Positions 35,085 through 48,368 are shown, numbered from the stretch's first letter. The stretch is DNA of 64,000 nucleotides from Alentia gelatinosa (GCA_950022655.1 OX465589.1:27085626-27149625), one strand, 5' to 3'. The notes: generated by a model from the sequence alone, not told the origin. Program-made: numbers and translations.

Positions 35085-35260
35085 TCTCCTCCCACACAAT
35101 TGCCAATGAATTATTTTGTTAAAAGGTGATGGGAGATCCCGCTGTAAATATCTGAAAACCGTTACTGTTTCTTCCAGCAAAATGTATCAATTGCTGATAC
35201 ATACATAACACAGCGTCAAAAACCGTGATTTACATACGTATATTTAAGGCGTATATATAT
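35085..35260 (-). repeat. DIRS-like element repeat, upstream copy
   Basis: Lies 40 bp upstream of the Gag ATG on the minus strand and probably holds the transcription start. Near-identity with 28977-29150 implies a fairly recent insertion or homogenisation. Confidence 0.9.
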
Positions 35261-35670
35261 ATATATATATATAATATTATTACAACAATAGTCAATAAGT
35301 GATACTATAATAAGTGATAGAATAATTGAGACGAAGACGTGAATGGCGGAAAATATCAAATAACAGGGTTTATTCAGTAATACATTGGGACAAACCCCAG
35401 TCCTACACATCAAGGTATACAAGCCTAAGATTAAAATAACTAATTATATATCGAAGTAAGATTAAAAATGGACTGCTCGGTTGAGCAGATACGAGCGGAA
35501 TGCCGTTTAAATAACCTGGCGGCACCAAGTCAACTCCGGTTACCGCATCAGGTAACCGGGTAACCTGGAAAATATTATGTGATGCTAAACAACAAATGAG
35601 ATCCCGCAGTGAATAAACCTGTGAAGGATATTGGTTGATAATTTATATTTATATAAACGTAGTTATATAG

Positions 35671-35715
<45 letters not shown>

Positions 35716-36435
35716 CGTAAATAAGTAAGTCCTTCTTGCCACTAGTATATGCTTTATCTCTAGAAGTATACATGTGCCCATGTTGCAGTAACATACATAT
35801 CATATATAGGCCTGATTCTGTTACATTTACGCCACTGTTCAATAATTCTGATTTCTGCATCTAAGGGACACCACTGTTGTTTTATTTCATTTGCCATTAA
35901 TCATTAAAGTATGTTGTATACAAAAGATCCAATGTTATATTATCAATTTTGATTATGAAATCTTCTAAAACCCTAAAGAGTATCATTTCATTAATAACCT
36001 ATAATAATCCCAGCAACCTTTTGTCTTTTTTACCATTTATGATTATACTTTCAAAACACCATCACTCTGTATTGTTCAGCATGAGTATGTGTATAATGCA
36101 CCCTGTATAAGACTCTGGTTGTAGACTCGGTTGCAGTCAGGGTAGGGCTCACAGCCACCGCCAACGCCACCGCCACTGCTGCCGCCGCCGCCAACACCTC
36201 AGATGCCAATGCCGCTTTCACACCCGCTGCTTTCACACCCGTCGGCACACAGGCATGCACCTGCCGACCCAAGGACAATACTTTGATGAAGTGTGTAGGC
36301 AGAGGACTTTCGTCCATACATATGGGGGAGGAAGTGGGGAGCCTGGGGGAGGGGGGTTTCCATCAAGTGGTCAGTGGTCAGAAATTGAAGAGAGGGAAGA
36401 CAGGTATATGGGGGCAGGGCAACTTTTTTTATATT
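35261..36435. other. No gene seen; (AT)n at 35671-35712
   Basis: Long AT microsatellite and AT-rich flanks. 36140-36240 is GCC/CCG-rich (Ala/Val-like in one frame) and low in complexity. Confidence 0.5.
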
Positions 36436-36439
36436 TTTT

Positions 36440-36615
36440 TATCAGTAGGCATACATGTATATATGCCAAACGCATATAACATATATACGACTGGCGTATA
36501 TATATCGCGCACAATATATTTCTCTTCATATACGCTTGGCAGCAAATACAGCCATTATGCTTCCGTATAGACACATAAACTGTATTGTATACGCCAGATA
36601 CGCTGGCGTAAAATG
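36440..36615. repeat. TACGCC-word segment related to 1134-1590
   Basis: Repeats of TATATACG, GGCGTATATATA and TATACGCCAGATACGCTGGC. Shares GCACAATATAT next to GGCGTATATAT with the 1134-1590 element. Ends are not defined. Confidence 0.45.
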
Positions 36616-38185
36616 TTGATGTATAATATATATAAAATCATGCCAATGTTTATCGGATACATGCATTTACACGGTTTGCAAATATATGAAATAAGTTGGA
36701 GATTTCGCGCAGTGTAACATGCGTAACATAGGGTAGATTGGGTGGTCTGACCAACCAGTGTATTTTGTTTGCTAAGACTATCCCTGCAGTTACACCGTAG
36801 GCCTTATGTCTTTCTATGAGCCAGGCTATCTTCAGCAGCGCCAGCCCATCGGTGAATGTCTGCAGCATTTCCACTCCTCCTCTGCCTAAAGTCCCAAACC
36901 TCGCACGTGCCGACTAGATTATCCAAGCCTTTCAGCCACCACCAGGGGCACTAATGAACACCTCCCCTATGCCACCTGGAGATGCAGAACTGTACTCATT
37001 GGCGGACACCCTCATCAGTTACCACCCCCAACAAGAGGCCACTCCCAATAGGACAAGTGGAGAACTACCATTCTATAAATGTCGCATGCTCATTGAAACA
37101 TCTATAACTTCTCATAAAGCTTTAGGCAATACTCTTCATTGCTATAGTGTATTTTAATATCCTCAGCTCCATTGATATAAAGCCCTTCTTAGTCGAGTTT
37201 TAAATTGATATTTTTTTCTCTGTCCTGTTTATTGCTTTTCCCTAAATTTATATTTTAGTGACAGGAATTAGTCAGTGCTGTTAGATGCCCAATACCCATA
37301 ACCATCACTATCATGCTATAGAAATATACCATACCATGTGTGATTTACAGAAATCTATGTAAAATATGATGAAATCTTTGTATTAGTCCTTGGTATGGGT
37401 TGTGTAGAGTAAAGGGTTATAAACTGTGTTGTCAGCTGTGACGTATACACAACACGTTCAGGGAAAGCCCTAGAAATACAGTTAGTTGGAACAGAGCCGG
37501 AGTCATATCTGGTGTGAAGCACATAATAGTGATTTATGATAAAGTTAGCATTTTACGTTGAAGACCTTAAAATCATAAAAACGCAGTGGTGTCAGAGTAG
37601 AATAGAGTCTGGTGCAAATGGCTTTTGCACAAGACTTGCATTTGAATTGAATTGGCAAAGTTTATAAATTCAAGATGAAAAGCTATGGTAATGAATGGAA
37701 ATTACAGTTTGTTTGCTCTATAAATCTGTAATATGATGCTGGTATCTACTATGGCTTAAAGAGTACCGGTCCAATGCAACCTCGCAGTGTGCCAGGGTTA
37801 AATCATGATGTCCATGATGTATGATATTAGGAGAACGAAGACCTTCACTGTGGCGGACATAAAGATAAAAAAGAAAAGAAAATGATGTATGACATTTGCC
37901 ATACGTATTTTTGTATCAATGGCAGGAATGGTATCCTTCATCATTGACTCACTACTGAAGCAAACCCCGCTCCCACCGTTCTTCTGTGTATTCAGTCAGA
38001 CCTCGTCTGGGGAATCATTCCGAGTGGACAGAATTTCTCCAAATGGATAATAGCAGCAATTACCAAAGAAAATGAATGGGGAAAGGAGAAGGTGCTCTGA
38101 AACAATCATCTGCGGCTCAAGAGGACCATTTTTATATTCTAAGGGCCACCACTTTATAGGAGGATCGGCTGCGTGCTTCATTAAC
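36616..38185. other. No gene seen
   Basis: Only short open frames. CCACCAGGGGCAC at about 36943 is one G short of a CTCF core. Confidence 0.5.
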
Positions 38186-38690
38186 TGATGCAGTCCTTCT
38201 CCCGCTCTCAGGCCCTCTGTGATGAGCGTGAGGGGGCGCAGTTACCCGCCTCGGCGTGCTGTCCGTACACGGCGCATGAGGGATGGGAGATGATAACCGC
38301 TGGGCAGCAGGAGGCGCCTCCCTCACCAGCCAGCAGCCAGCTGGCTCGTGACGACTCAGCGCCATTTGCTATTGCTCGGGGTGCAGGCAGTTTGCGGGCA
38401 ACAAGCCGGGAGACAACACAACCCCCTCCAAACGCCACCGTCGCCACCGTCTTCGCTACTGCCGCCACCGCCACCGCCGCCTGGCTATATCCGCCGAGCA
38501 CTTTGTCAGTAGGGCGGTTGGCTTCACTGCCGCTCGATGGACTTCCCCCGTCTCAGCGGCACCTTCACTCTTCAAGCATAGAGGAGGGGGTTGAGCGGAA
38601 CCACGAGGAAAGGGGCGCAGTCAGCAGGCGACCTTCCTGATGAGGTCCCAGCTCAGCATGGGGACTGCGTTGGCGTCGGCGTGTTTTTAG
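38186..38690. other. GC/CpG-rich island
   Basis: Composition jumps relative to neighbours, with GCCACCGTCGCCACCG-type low complexity. A 150-codon open frame (38188-38640) and an opposite-strand frame are both Ala/Pro/Ser-rich without domains, so I read this as a CpG-rich regulatory or untranslated region rather than a gene. It is the closest island upstream of the GPCR, 4.5 kb away. Confidence 0.4.
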
Positions 38691-41600
38691 TAATTGGATA
38701 AGCGCTATTGCTACGGCCGACCCCCTTGACCGCCCACCTATTCATTCACACCCCCGACAAGCGCATGGAGCCTATACTTGGGATTGCTATCCTGCATCTC
38801 CATCCAAGGTGCTGTTATACTTTCATCGACCACCGTTGAAGAAGTGAGGCAAAGTGTACGGCAATAGGATGAGAACAATGCCTCTAAATATCTTTTGATG
38901 TTCCGGGGATGCATCAATGTATGGCTAAAAGGCAGGCTGCTCAAATGACCGTCCCTGCTTCAGCGATGAGGTGCTTTTAGCACGTCCCGGGGAGTGGAGC
39001 AGCTGGCGCCGGTGAGAGCCGTGTGATTTATAGCTGACTTAACTGGCCTGTCTACCTGCCATTGTCATACACCGTGGGACTCTTTATACAGCTCAGTATT
39101 TGGGTACTAGGACGACACGCTTAATTGACTGGGCTTATTCTATCTATGGATATCCAAGTCTCTTGTAGCAAGAGATAAACATGTTCTGTAAAATTCCGTG
39201 TGCTCTGTGGAATTCCATGAATCTACAATTATCAATCGTCTTGCTGGTATGTCTTAAGGTATAGAGATAATTATGGCTAATGTATTCTGTTTAGGATGCA
39301 AAGGGAATGTGGTATCACGCTGTGATGGCCTGTCCAATATAGTGAAATAGAATAATCAGTATTCCCTTAGGAATTAGCACTATGTAAAACAAAAACAACT
39401 ATGCATTTATAGTCATGCAGAAAATGCTTTCAGATGAATAGAAGCCATGGATAACTCTTTGCAATACTGGCACATATTCTATTGCAGGCTGATTCAATGA
39501 GCAAATTGTTTTTAGAGATCTACCTTATTCGGCAAAGGAAATAGATTGATTATCGATAACTGGACAAAAATATAAAGACAGTCGCTGTCCAGCCTCCTAG
39601 TGGAGCGACTCCCGAGCCGCGCCTGCGCAATACTTCTGATATAATCAGGGAGGCTGGTATCCGGTTTTGACCTTCCCCATAGCTGAATGACGCCCAGGAG
39701 CGGCATGGAGGCACTAGATGTGGCCTACCTCAGTGTCCCATATTATCGCCCAGTAAAAAATCTAAGGTCAAGGGCACCAGAGATCAGCCAAGTCACTCTG
39801 GATAACCGTCGATGGTATACACCCGAGAATCAGCTGAAAGCTCTTCCCAGCTGCGGCTTTAGTATGATAGCTGAAGTGCATTGGACATTCAAAGGAGCAC
39901 TTTTTGTAATTTGTTAACAGTCTGGGCGTTTGTATCCAGCTATTGAAAGAAGGCTTAAATCTGCAATGCCATACTATGATTCATGGATGCATGAAATAAG
40001 ACTGTGCTGAAATACTGAATAGAAAAATCATGTGTTTCTAATCTGCATAGCAATGCTGTCAAACCCCAACAGCTGCCTGAACATACCTTATTTAGAAGAA
40101 ACTTCATTGTGGCTGATACGAGTAAGAAGCCGTGAAGAGAATACGAGAACGGTAGACATCAGTTGTCAGTGTCAAAGAGCAAGCGTCAGAAGCCTTCTAA
40201 TCGTGATTATAGCCAAGAAAGACGGATGGGTATCTGGAGTACTTGACTCAGATTGTGTTTCATGGATACATGCTCTGTGTTGACAAAACGTCCATCTACT
40301 CACATATAGGTTTACTGTAGGAGAGACCTGTTGAGCGGGAGGTGAATGAACCTGGCGTTGTGTTCGCCGTCTTACTTCAGGTTCAGGCTTCAGGCTTCAG
40401 GTTTCAGGGACATTGCAGTAGTAGGCTGATTCTGTACCTGACAAAGCGCCAGCTAGTGGTGTTATCCTCCTGACAGTCGTCTCGAAAGATTTTCGCTGCA
40501 GGTGTGATTGTCAATCAAATGGTAGTGCTACCTAAAAGCCCAAGTGGCTAGAAACTATTTCCAGCAAGGCCAATTGAAAACGTAGCTATTATTGAGAAGA
40601 CATACATGCCTACATTTAATTGTTGATTAATTGCAAATTACCATTTACCAAGGCGATATAGCTAACAATAATTGATTCAAAGTATCTAAGCACATGTTGG
40701 TATGTTTGATATCGTAACATTGTAACTGATATATTGACGTTATATTTATTTTTCAAGTAGGAGCACCAAGATAACGCATTCCAAACTTACTCTCATCTCA
40801 CCTGTTAACGGTTAGACTTCAGACAATGCTGTCAGGTCCTGGCTTTTAGTATGTCGTCTGTTTAATGGCGATAGCCTGGGATCACGCGATAGCACAGTGT
40901 AATGTATCACGAGGTAATATTAATAATAATCCGATTCGATAATATGTGTTAATCCAGTCTGCTACTTTATCCGCACTCAGGTGAGCTGGTATGTGTAAAT
41001 AGGCATTTGCAATATAATTAGACGATCATATTGCCACAGTATAACATTAGGTCTGCTCCTATTACCTATTATTAGAAAATAACAGACCAATCAAATCACT
41101 AATGCGACGGACATCTAAAACCTTATGTAATAAACTGAGAGGTTATCAAAGGGAAATAAGAGTCTCATGGATGTAGACCTATATCCGGTATTTACTTAAT
41201 ACACCGTTAATGTTAACAGCATAATCGGAATCTCGGATAATTTACTTCTGCAATACGTGATGGAAACACTAATACCAACATCTATCAACTGATACCTGTA
41301 GGTAAGGCATGAATGGTTGTTAATCTATCAACGGCCTTGATTTCTCTGATTGTGAAATGGAATATTCAGAGTTAGAGCTAGCGAGGCCTTATGTGTTAAC
41401 ACAGCACGTAGAAAGCTAGCCAGAAATAGCTCAACATAACCTTACATCAAAATAATCAGGATGAATGGCTCTTCGGGAATGCTGGAAATAGAAATGGCAT
41501 GGAGACACGCGTGGGAATCGAGGAAAAAACACTAAACAACATCGATTCATTTATGGATAATGCCACCTGAGACGCATTCACTGAACATCTTTTGAGCATG

Positions 41601-41870
41601 TTCCACATTGCTCTGAACTAATCATATAATGGATATACAAGAAGCTGCCTTCTGGTGTATGATATCAGCTCAGCGGCAGTGGCTATGAGTATCTCCCGCG
41701 CACACGTCCCGCCCACACAGTCCTGTGCAGTCAGTTTAAAGTGCTGATCACAGGGCAGCGACTTCCTGGTGACGCCCCGATTTGCCGATCTTCTTCTCCG
41801 CCTTCAAATGTCGTTGTGGAAGTTAACGATGGGCATTGCGTGGCGCAACATTTGACGCTGGATGTGACTG
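38691..41870. other. No gene seen
   Basis: Unique-looking sequence without supported ORFs or repeats. A short TTCAGG(C/T) tandem lies at 40377-40410. Around 41690-41790 is a C/G-rich patch (CCCGCGCACACGTCCCGCCC) that could be a promoter for the GPCR. Confidence 0.4.
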
Positions 41871-41874
41871 ATCA

Positions 41875-42185
41875 CCACTTCTGCTACTACTGGTATTGTT
41901 AACACTGCTTGTATTACTGCAACCTATAGTGCTTCTGCAGCTATTTCGCCGACTCCACATTACTAATATTTCCAGTACGGCTATTTTCACGAACGCCCAT
42001 TTTAGCGCTAGCGCTAATCCTCCCACTACTATTTCTGCAACTACTACGCACCCCTTCTACCAAAACTGGAAGTACTACGACTTAAAATTCTGGTGCTATT
42101 GCCGCTGTTACCACTATTCATACTGCTGTTTCTGCTACTCTTACCTGTCCTACTTTCACTACTACTACGACCACTACCGGAAATA
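41875..42185 (+). repeat. Degenerate CTA/CTG trinucleotide tract
   Basis: Low-complexity decayed triplet repeat. The apparent Tyr/Cys-rich open frame at 41896-42189 follows from it. Confidence 0.7.
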
Positions 42186-42189
42186 CTGA

Positions 42190-43230
42190 TGACTTTAGGA
42201 TTACAATCGCCTCAAGAGCTGCTGCCCTCCCTTCCTACCATTACCTCTTCTAGTGTTACCACACAACCACTGACCACTGCGCGGTGGTCGGGTGAACTGC
42301 TCGCTTGCTGAGCCGCACAGGATCGAACTCACTCAGCACTGAACTTCACGAGCAGTTCCGACCTGATTAGCGCACGTCGCGCTCGTCAGTTCCGCGTGGT
42401 GTGCAACAGCAGCACCATCTACAGCAGTGGCCTGCGGAGCGATTCGCTGACCATACAATTGCCACTAGTTGCTCACGACTGAAACATTGAGACACAAGCA
42501 ACCCACGTGGAAGGACTGTAGGGCCAATGAATTATTCACAGTTACAGCTGATTGTATGATCGATCTCTGCTTAGCCATTACGTACGAAGACATCTATAAA
42601 CGTTGCTGACTCGTGGCATCGGATATCATACTAATACATTAATTGTTACCTTTTCCTGGACATAACGCAAAGTTTACATGGCTTCTGGAATTCATCAACG
42701 ATTATGATCCAAAGGCGAGGAGGAGTTAGATTTGTATAGATCCGAGATGTTTTCCCGTAATGATAGCATCAGGAATACCTGTGACCTGTCATATGATGTC
42801 TAGAAAGCGAGCTCAGATAATTTTTCTAAGATATTGTGGATCCTGCACTTATATAAATCGCGTTGTATACATAAATGGATTGTATACTTTACCGGAGACT
42901 TGAACGGTTTTTGATTCACATACCGTTAATGTAAATGCCTGGTTCACCTATATACAAACCGCATGTAGTATCAACAAGTATAGATACTATTTACGTGTTG
43001 ATTTCGCCTATGGGATGGATAACTTATACTTTATCTAAACAATGGAGTAACAGAGGACAAACCTGACAATGAGGAAATGAATTCTAAGGTGAGGGTGATG
43101 TTAATCTTGCAGTATGAGTTGGTGTTGGCCCCTTCAATATTCCGGTCTGCCATGAAAAGTTTACCTTTGATATCGTAACGGCGAACACTGTATGATATTT
43201 GCGACAAATAGTCACCTCCACTAATTGGCA
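42190..43230. other. Upstream region of the GPCR, nothing firm
   Basis: No ORF supported. GACAAATAG just before 43214 could be a splice acceptor for a 5' UTR exon, but this is weak. Confidence 0.35.
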
Positions 43231-44649
43231 ATGGCACCGGACTTAATGGAGGATTTCCTTAGGGGAAACCTTACCCTGCAGGAGGGACAAACCCTGGAGG
43301 ACTTCTTCACCCTTTTGAAGCGTATGGACGGCAACAACACAAGCCCTTCTTCGACTCTGGCCCCGGGTCTAAAGATATTCCGAGATATCAGTACATGGAT
43401 GGAACATGTGATTTTACCTGCAATCATCATCTTTGGTCTGCTGGGCAATGGGATCTCGTTTTTGGTGTTTATATTCTCCCACTTGCGTATACTCAGTTCG
43501 AGTGTATACCTAGCGGCACTGTCGCTTGCCAATGCTGGGTACCTTATATGTCGCTCAGTGAAGTGGGCTCATGGACTCGGGATGAAATTCCTGTTGAACA
43601 CAGACAGTGGCTGCCAAACGTTTCTGTTCCTGAACTACGTGTTCCGCTTTCTCAGCGTGTGGTATGTGGTGAGTTTCACAGTCGAACGATATATTGCCGT
43701 CTGCCAGCCTTTCCAACGCCAAGACATGTGCACTCCTCGGCGAGCCAAGATAGTAGTGACCGCTCTAGCAATACTCTCCTTGATCCTGTACAGCTTTGTC
43801 ATCTGGACGTCAGGAGTTCAGGAACTGTACGGGATCAGTGAATGCCTCCCGAAACCAATGTACCTACGTATGTGGACCTTCATCTACAGCGTGGATACCA
43901 TGTCCACTCTTTTAGTGCCCAGTACTGCTATAATCGTCCTGAATATCATGATCATATGTGCAGTGTATCGGTTCCACAGGGACCCCGTCCGCCGCAGCAT
44001 TAATATCTCCTGCCGCCACGTGAAAGTGTTGACTCGAACTCGCTCGAGTACCTGCTGTTGTCATCGCCCCCCTCGCCGTCCAGGAAACCGCACCTGCTCA
44101 TCGGGACCGCACGCGTCCCAGGTGAAGGTCACCAAGATGCTGGTGATCGTTTCGTCTACATTCCTCCTGCTGAATCTGCCCATTCACAGTCTAACCGTGT
44201 TTCACCACATACGTTCCTACGTGCTCGGACCTAGGAGCTACCCTACAAAAACGTTCATCTACCTCCAGAGGTTCTTCTTGCTCATCCATGACTCGAACTT
44301 CGCCGTCAATTTCATCATATATAATATATGTGGACGGAACTTTCGGTCGGGTCTCAAGCACCTGCTCAATCGCATCCGATACAAGCTCAGCCGATGTGGT
44401 AGGGCGCATCAGATGACCACCACACCGGCAACAACACTCACCTTACTACCTGTCAACAAAATGTTCGCCGACCCCATAGCCGAGGTCCATGGTAAGCTAC
44501 AACCGAACGGCATGCACTTTAAGGCACACAGCCGCAGCAAGAGCACCTCCTCCTCGAGCAAATCCTTCGTGAGCATGCGTGGGGGGCGCCACCGAATGAC
44601 GTCACAGGGGTCCCATTCGTATCGCTGGGACCCGCCTGAGCACAGCTGA
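43231..44649 (+). CDS. Rhodopsin-family (class A) G-protein-coupled receptor, peptide-receptor-like
   Basis: 472 residues in a single exon; the ATG at 43231 follows an in-frame TAA at 43222. The receptor spans the plasma membrane and signals through G proteins. N-glycosylation sequons lie at N13 and N35/N36. TM1 about 57-82 (LLGNG, N73); TM2 about 93-113 with LSLANAG, where the usual sodium-site Asp is Asn101; TM3 about 131-155 ending ERY (152-154), preceded by Cys128, which can pair with Cys205 in loop 2; TM4 about 172-194; TM5 about 222-246 (Pro230); TM6 about 300-324 with LLLNLP instead of CWLP; TM7 about 343-366 with NFIIY in place of NPxxY; helix 8 CGRNFRSGL. Loop 3 has a CCC cluster, and the tail is Ser-rich (436-448), likely arrestin/kinase sites. 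It resembles FMRFamide/neuropeptide-type receptors expanded in marine invertebrates. The ligand is unknown. Confidence 0.92.
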   Translation: MAPDLMEDFLRGNLTLQEGQTLEDFFTLLKRMDGNNTSPSSTLAPGLKIFRDISTWMEHVILPAIIIFGLLGNGISFLVFIFSHLRILSSSVYLAALSLANAGYLICRSVKWAHGLGMKFLLNTDSGCQTFLFLNYVFRFLSVWYVVSFTVERYIAVCQPFQRQDMCTPRRAKIVVTALAILSLILYSFVIWTSGVQELYGISECLPKPMYLRMWTFIYSVDTMSTLLVPSTAIIVLNIMIICAVYRFHRDPVRRSINISCRHVKVLTRTRSSTCCCHRPPRRPGNRTCSSGPHASQVKVTKMLVIVSSTFLLLNLPIHSLTVFHHIRSYVLGPRSYPTKTFIYLQRFFLLIHDSNFAVNFIIYNICGRNFRSGLKHLLNRIRYKLSRCGRAHQMTTTPATTLTLLPVNKMFADPIAEVHGKLQPNGMHFKAHSRSKSTSSSSKSFVSMRGGRHRMTSQGSHSYRWDPPEHS

Positions 44650-47205
44650 CACGGGGACCAGCAGGGCGGTCATGGTACGGGGAAAGGTGGCGGGCGGCAA
44701 CGTTCTGGGAGCCTGATTCCTAACCGCGCCGCCCTGGACAATCACCACAGCCGCTATACGACCTGACAGGGGAAGGTTTGCAAATCCTTTGCGAGGAATG
44801 AATAGAAATGACAATTCTCCTGACCCTTTTCGCAACGGATAGGTCTGTGCTCATGATGGAGGTTCTGAATATCGAGATAAAATTTATATGAGATAAGAGA
44901 GAAATTTATATGAGATGAGAGAGTAAAGGACATATTTTAATGTAATGTACAGTGAACTGAATTTCGCGCGCGAGATTCATACAGACATACTTTGGCTATG
45001 TCCTCTGACGTCAAGGGACCATGTCTCAATTATTGAAGCTATTCTTGCCCCTTAATGGACAAGGATGAGGGCGTCTTTAGAGATCTCTAGAATCTGCCAA
45101 TGCTGACTGCTGAAGTAGATGGAGGGGTAAAACCAAAATCTAAATATCTATATACTTGAAGGATATCACGTAGCCCAGAATGTGTAACTGAACGGCTTTC
45201 GGCACATTTGGTAACTCCTCCTTTGTACAAGTTCTTTAACATGTATACGTGATGTGGTTACTATTGTGCTATTGAAAAACCGAAGCCTTGCGCTCACATT
45301 CTGTCAAGGATATTGTCATACATATGCCATGAGATATTTATACAGAGATGCTTGAAATATTTGGTTTCTTCTTTATGTGAGATGTTACAATGATTACTTG
45401 ATGCGTTGACTTGTCGATGGTTGTATTACTTGATACTTTACCTACATACACAGATTCATTTAGACAAAAGTCTGACTGCATTACTTTCGATAAATATGTA
45501 TATGTATATAAACAATGAGATATATCTATCGGTGTTACGAAAATGCATATTTGACAAGACAGACGATGAGTGGGGACAATCTATATACGTAGGATAGTTT
45601 CTAATTCAATGCGTTTTCATGGACAATTACCACCGAAGAGTGCGATGTTGTTTGTCATTACACGTACTTTTTAATTTCGTACAATTCAACGAATATTCCA
45701 TGCAGTAGATTGCTGTTCATTGTACAACAGTTATGGTAGCTGCATGGAATATACTTTATCGAATCTTGATAACAAATATACAGCCGTATGTATTACCGGT
45801 GAGTTGAGATATTTTGCACCTACCCTGAGTTCCAAAGTGACCTACAGTTATAAGATATACTTTTGTAGACATGTATCGTAATAGAGCGATAAGCTACAGT
45901 ATGTCAAGGTTTTAATGATTATGTTGGATGTCAGTTTATCTTGTATAAACCAACCTAGGTCCAGTGACTTTAACAACATACTTTGTTTACTCCAGTGTGC
46001 CCCTATAATTTGTTCCTTTGATATTATTCATGTTTGACAAATTGTTATTTCCGGTTTGTCTTATTCATAATTACAAACAAACGTGATAATTAGTTCGTGC
46101 TGGTTTTCAGAGTATGATGTTACTTATATGTATTTTGCCTCATAATTTAAGAGCTGAGATGTGGACTATCGATAATGAAATGATACTGGCCGATGTGGTC
46201 ACGCAACGAGGAAAGATACTTTTCTGACATTAATAACCATCGCTGCTATATGTGCCTTGAACTTTCTTTCAAATATTCAACTTCAGTTTTGATTGCTCAT
46301 GTGTATCTATAAACTAAGTTGAATGGGTGTAATGAAATAGCTTTAAAGATAGGAAATGTCAATTTGACCATGAAGCTCATCTTAAACAGGGGGTTTAGCG
46401 ATGATTGAAAGGAAACAGCGTTGGCATCCATTAAAACATGGATTTTCAGGATAAGGAGAACAGGGGAGAAGTAACGTTGTTTACTGATTTGTTCCTACTT
46501 GATTTAAATATTAAGCTCTAAGTCATCATGTAGAATTATTGACTTATCTTCTAATAAGGAAAAAAGTGTCTTATCAAGGCAATGATACCTCTTGCGGCTT
46601 CAGGTATGTGTTATCATTACGAAGTATTGTCGTAGGGTTCCTACAGGAACTCAAGTGTATCTTATTTGTTGTCTGCTGGAATAACCTGTAAATGTTCCAC
46701 ATTTCTTCATTAATATAAATATAAATGGATTATTCCGAAATGGCTGACCAAAGCAGAAAAGATGATGTTCCACCTATTAGACGCTCTCTCACATCGGATC
46801 TATAATGTTACTGGTTTTCGCAGTGGAGACAACGTTATGCATGCTGGACATGTAAGTAGATACTAAAAGTGACATTTCTCAGCGACACTTTAGAGTCAAA
46901 CTGTATTTTTGTATCAGTTTAATCATAGGTGCTATAACTGAACATGCCTAAACTAGAAATTAATGATAGCCTGGACATAACCCAGGGAAAAATTCCGTCT
47001 CACATACTGCTGTAACTGTTGACACTCGAAGCTCCTAAAATGTAGATGAGCTCTTCAGAATGAAAGACCAAAGCAGAGTAACAGTGAATAAATATTTTAT
47101 ATCAATGAATCATTACTGTGTGCTATCATTTCATTTCACTTAAACCATACATATTTAGGTCACCAGTTATAGAGGTCGAGATTAAAATCTACCTTTACGA
47201 CCAGT
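44650..47205. other. No gene seen downstream of the GPCR
   Basis: Unique AT-rich sequence. Two near-copies of GAAATTTATATGAGAT(G/A)AGAGAG-like text at 44875-44930. No supported ORF. Confidence 0.5.
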
Positions 47206-47420
47206 ATATTAAGGCCCGGCGTCCACCTACTACGATATGGCTCCGATATGGGCTACGATGCACCTCTTGATAAAAAATAACGGGGCAGTTTACCACGTTT
47301 CTCTGATAAGGCACCAAATAAAAACATCTTACGAGGCATGGTGGATTGGCATGTCTAGACATATGTCTACGATTCTGTACCTTCCCGATATGTCTCGGGA
47401 TTAAAGCCTGGCGTCCACCT
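47206..47420. mobile_element. GGCGTCCACC-family MITE, truncated, plus a second end
   Basis: Begins TTAAGGCCCGGCGTCCACCT and follows the 12461-12733 copy closely to GATATGTC near 47393. It is then cut by a second start in the same orientation, TTAAAGCCTGGCGTCCACCT at about 47401. Confidence 0.75.
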
Positions 47421-48007
47421 ACCACTCACGGACATTAGTATTCTTCTTTTCATCATTACCCATTCTCTCTCGATAAAGAGTTTGGCAAATATAATTGTAT
47501 GGTGATACAATTTCGGTGACGTTATTAATCATGAATTTATAATGAGCAGTTATTAATATGAGTTACTAATAATATGAGATATTTCACTACTGGAATAATG
47601 AATCAATTATTATAATGATGAAGATAATGGTATATTTTTAAGATAAAAGCTAAAATGCAATTATAGAAAGAAGAGAGTGGGTGGGAGAAATAATGGATCG
47701 GTTAAAGATTGAATGGAGAGAGAGTTTGAGTCCATGATGTTGGACAGGAGTCAGACCTCCAGCCTCCATATTCTCGAATGGATAACTCCACCTGGAATGC
47801 CTGAGTTGCGGCTGCTTTCCCGAGGCTGTGAAGGCTGTATGTCCTCAGGGTATGTCCTGCACCCTCCACAAGCTGATCCCACTCCTTGGAGAGCAGCCGT
47901 ATGCTGAGCGTGGTCCGGTCCCCGAGGAACGGAGGCTCCAAGAACCGCTAGTTGATGGCCTCCACCGGGCACCGGGACTGTTTGATGTTCTCTAATGCTG
48001 CTTCTCT
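47421..48007. other. Possible unrecognised exon on the minus strand, 47700-47990
   Basis: A GC-richer block reads on the minus strand as LEPPFLGDRTTLSIRLL, WDQLVEGAGHTLRTY and FQVELSIREYGG, protein-like in composition, but there is a stop just upstream (after EAIN). It could be a decayed exon. No family recognised. Confidence 0.25.
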
Positions 48008-48316
48008 GGGACCTGTTTCACTAGTTACGTGACATATCTAGATGGCGTCTAGATGGTGTGTCCGGTTTCATAAGAACTAGACATTAGACTTTGTTTTGTC
48101 CGTTCTTGCTTGCTCTGTTGGTGCCGCTTTTCATGTCTGTCTAACATTTTTGTCACAAAACTAGTGAAACAGGTCCATGATGTGTACATTTGTCTAATTC
48201 TTATGTTTGGAGTCTGTCTTTTCCTAAGGGCAGCTACCTGTTTTTTCACGAAACTAGACAACCTCAATGTCTGTATGGTGTCGCAGAAATGTCACAAGAC
48301 TAGTGAAACAGGTCCC
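48008..48316. mobile_element. MITE, copy 1 of a pair
   Basis: TIRs GGGACCTGTTTCACTAGT and the inverse ending at 48316. An extra internal right end lies at about 48158-48177. Non-coding. Confidence 0.8.
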
Positions 48317-48368
48317 AGGTTCTTGCCCATGCCGGGGCCCTTGTCTTGAGACAGTGTAGCTGGCACCG

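Noticed and set aside
36051..36317. Ala/Val-rich minus-strand ORF as a membrane protein
   Set aside because: Derived from a GCC-rich low-complexity tract.
38188..38640. 150-codon open frame as a gene
   Set aside because: Low-complexity, no domain, and the opposite strand is open too; composition of a CpG-rich island explains it.
42300..42400. GAGTTCGATCC on the minus strand as a tRNA B box
   Set aside because: No matching A box or cloverleaf; surrounding text gives no stems.
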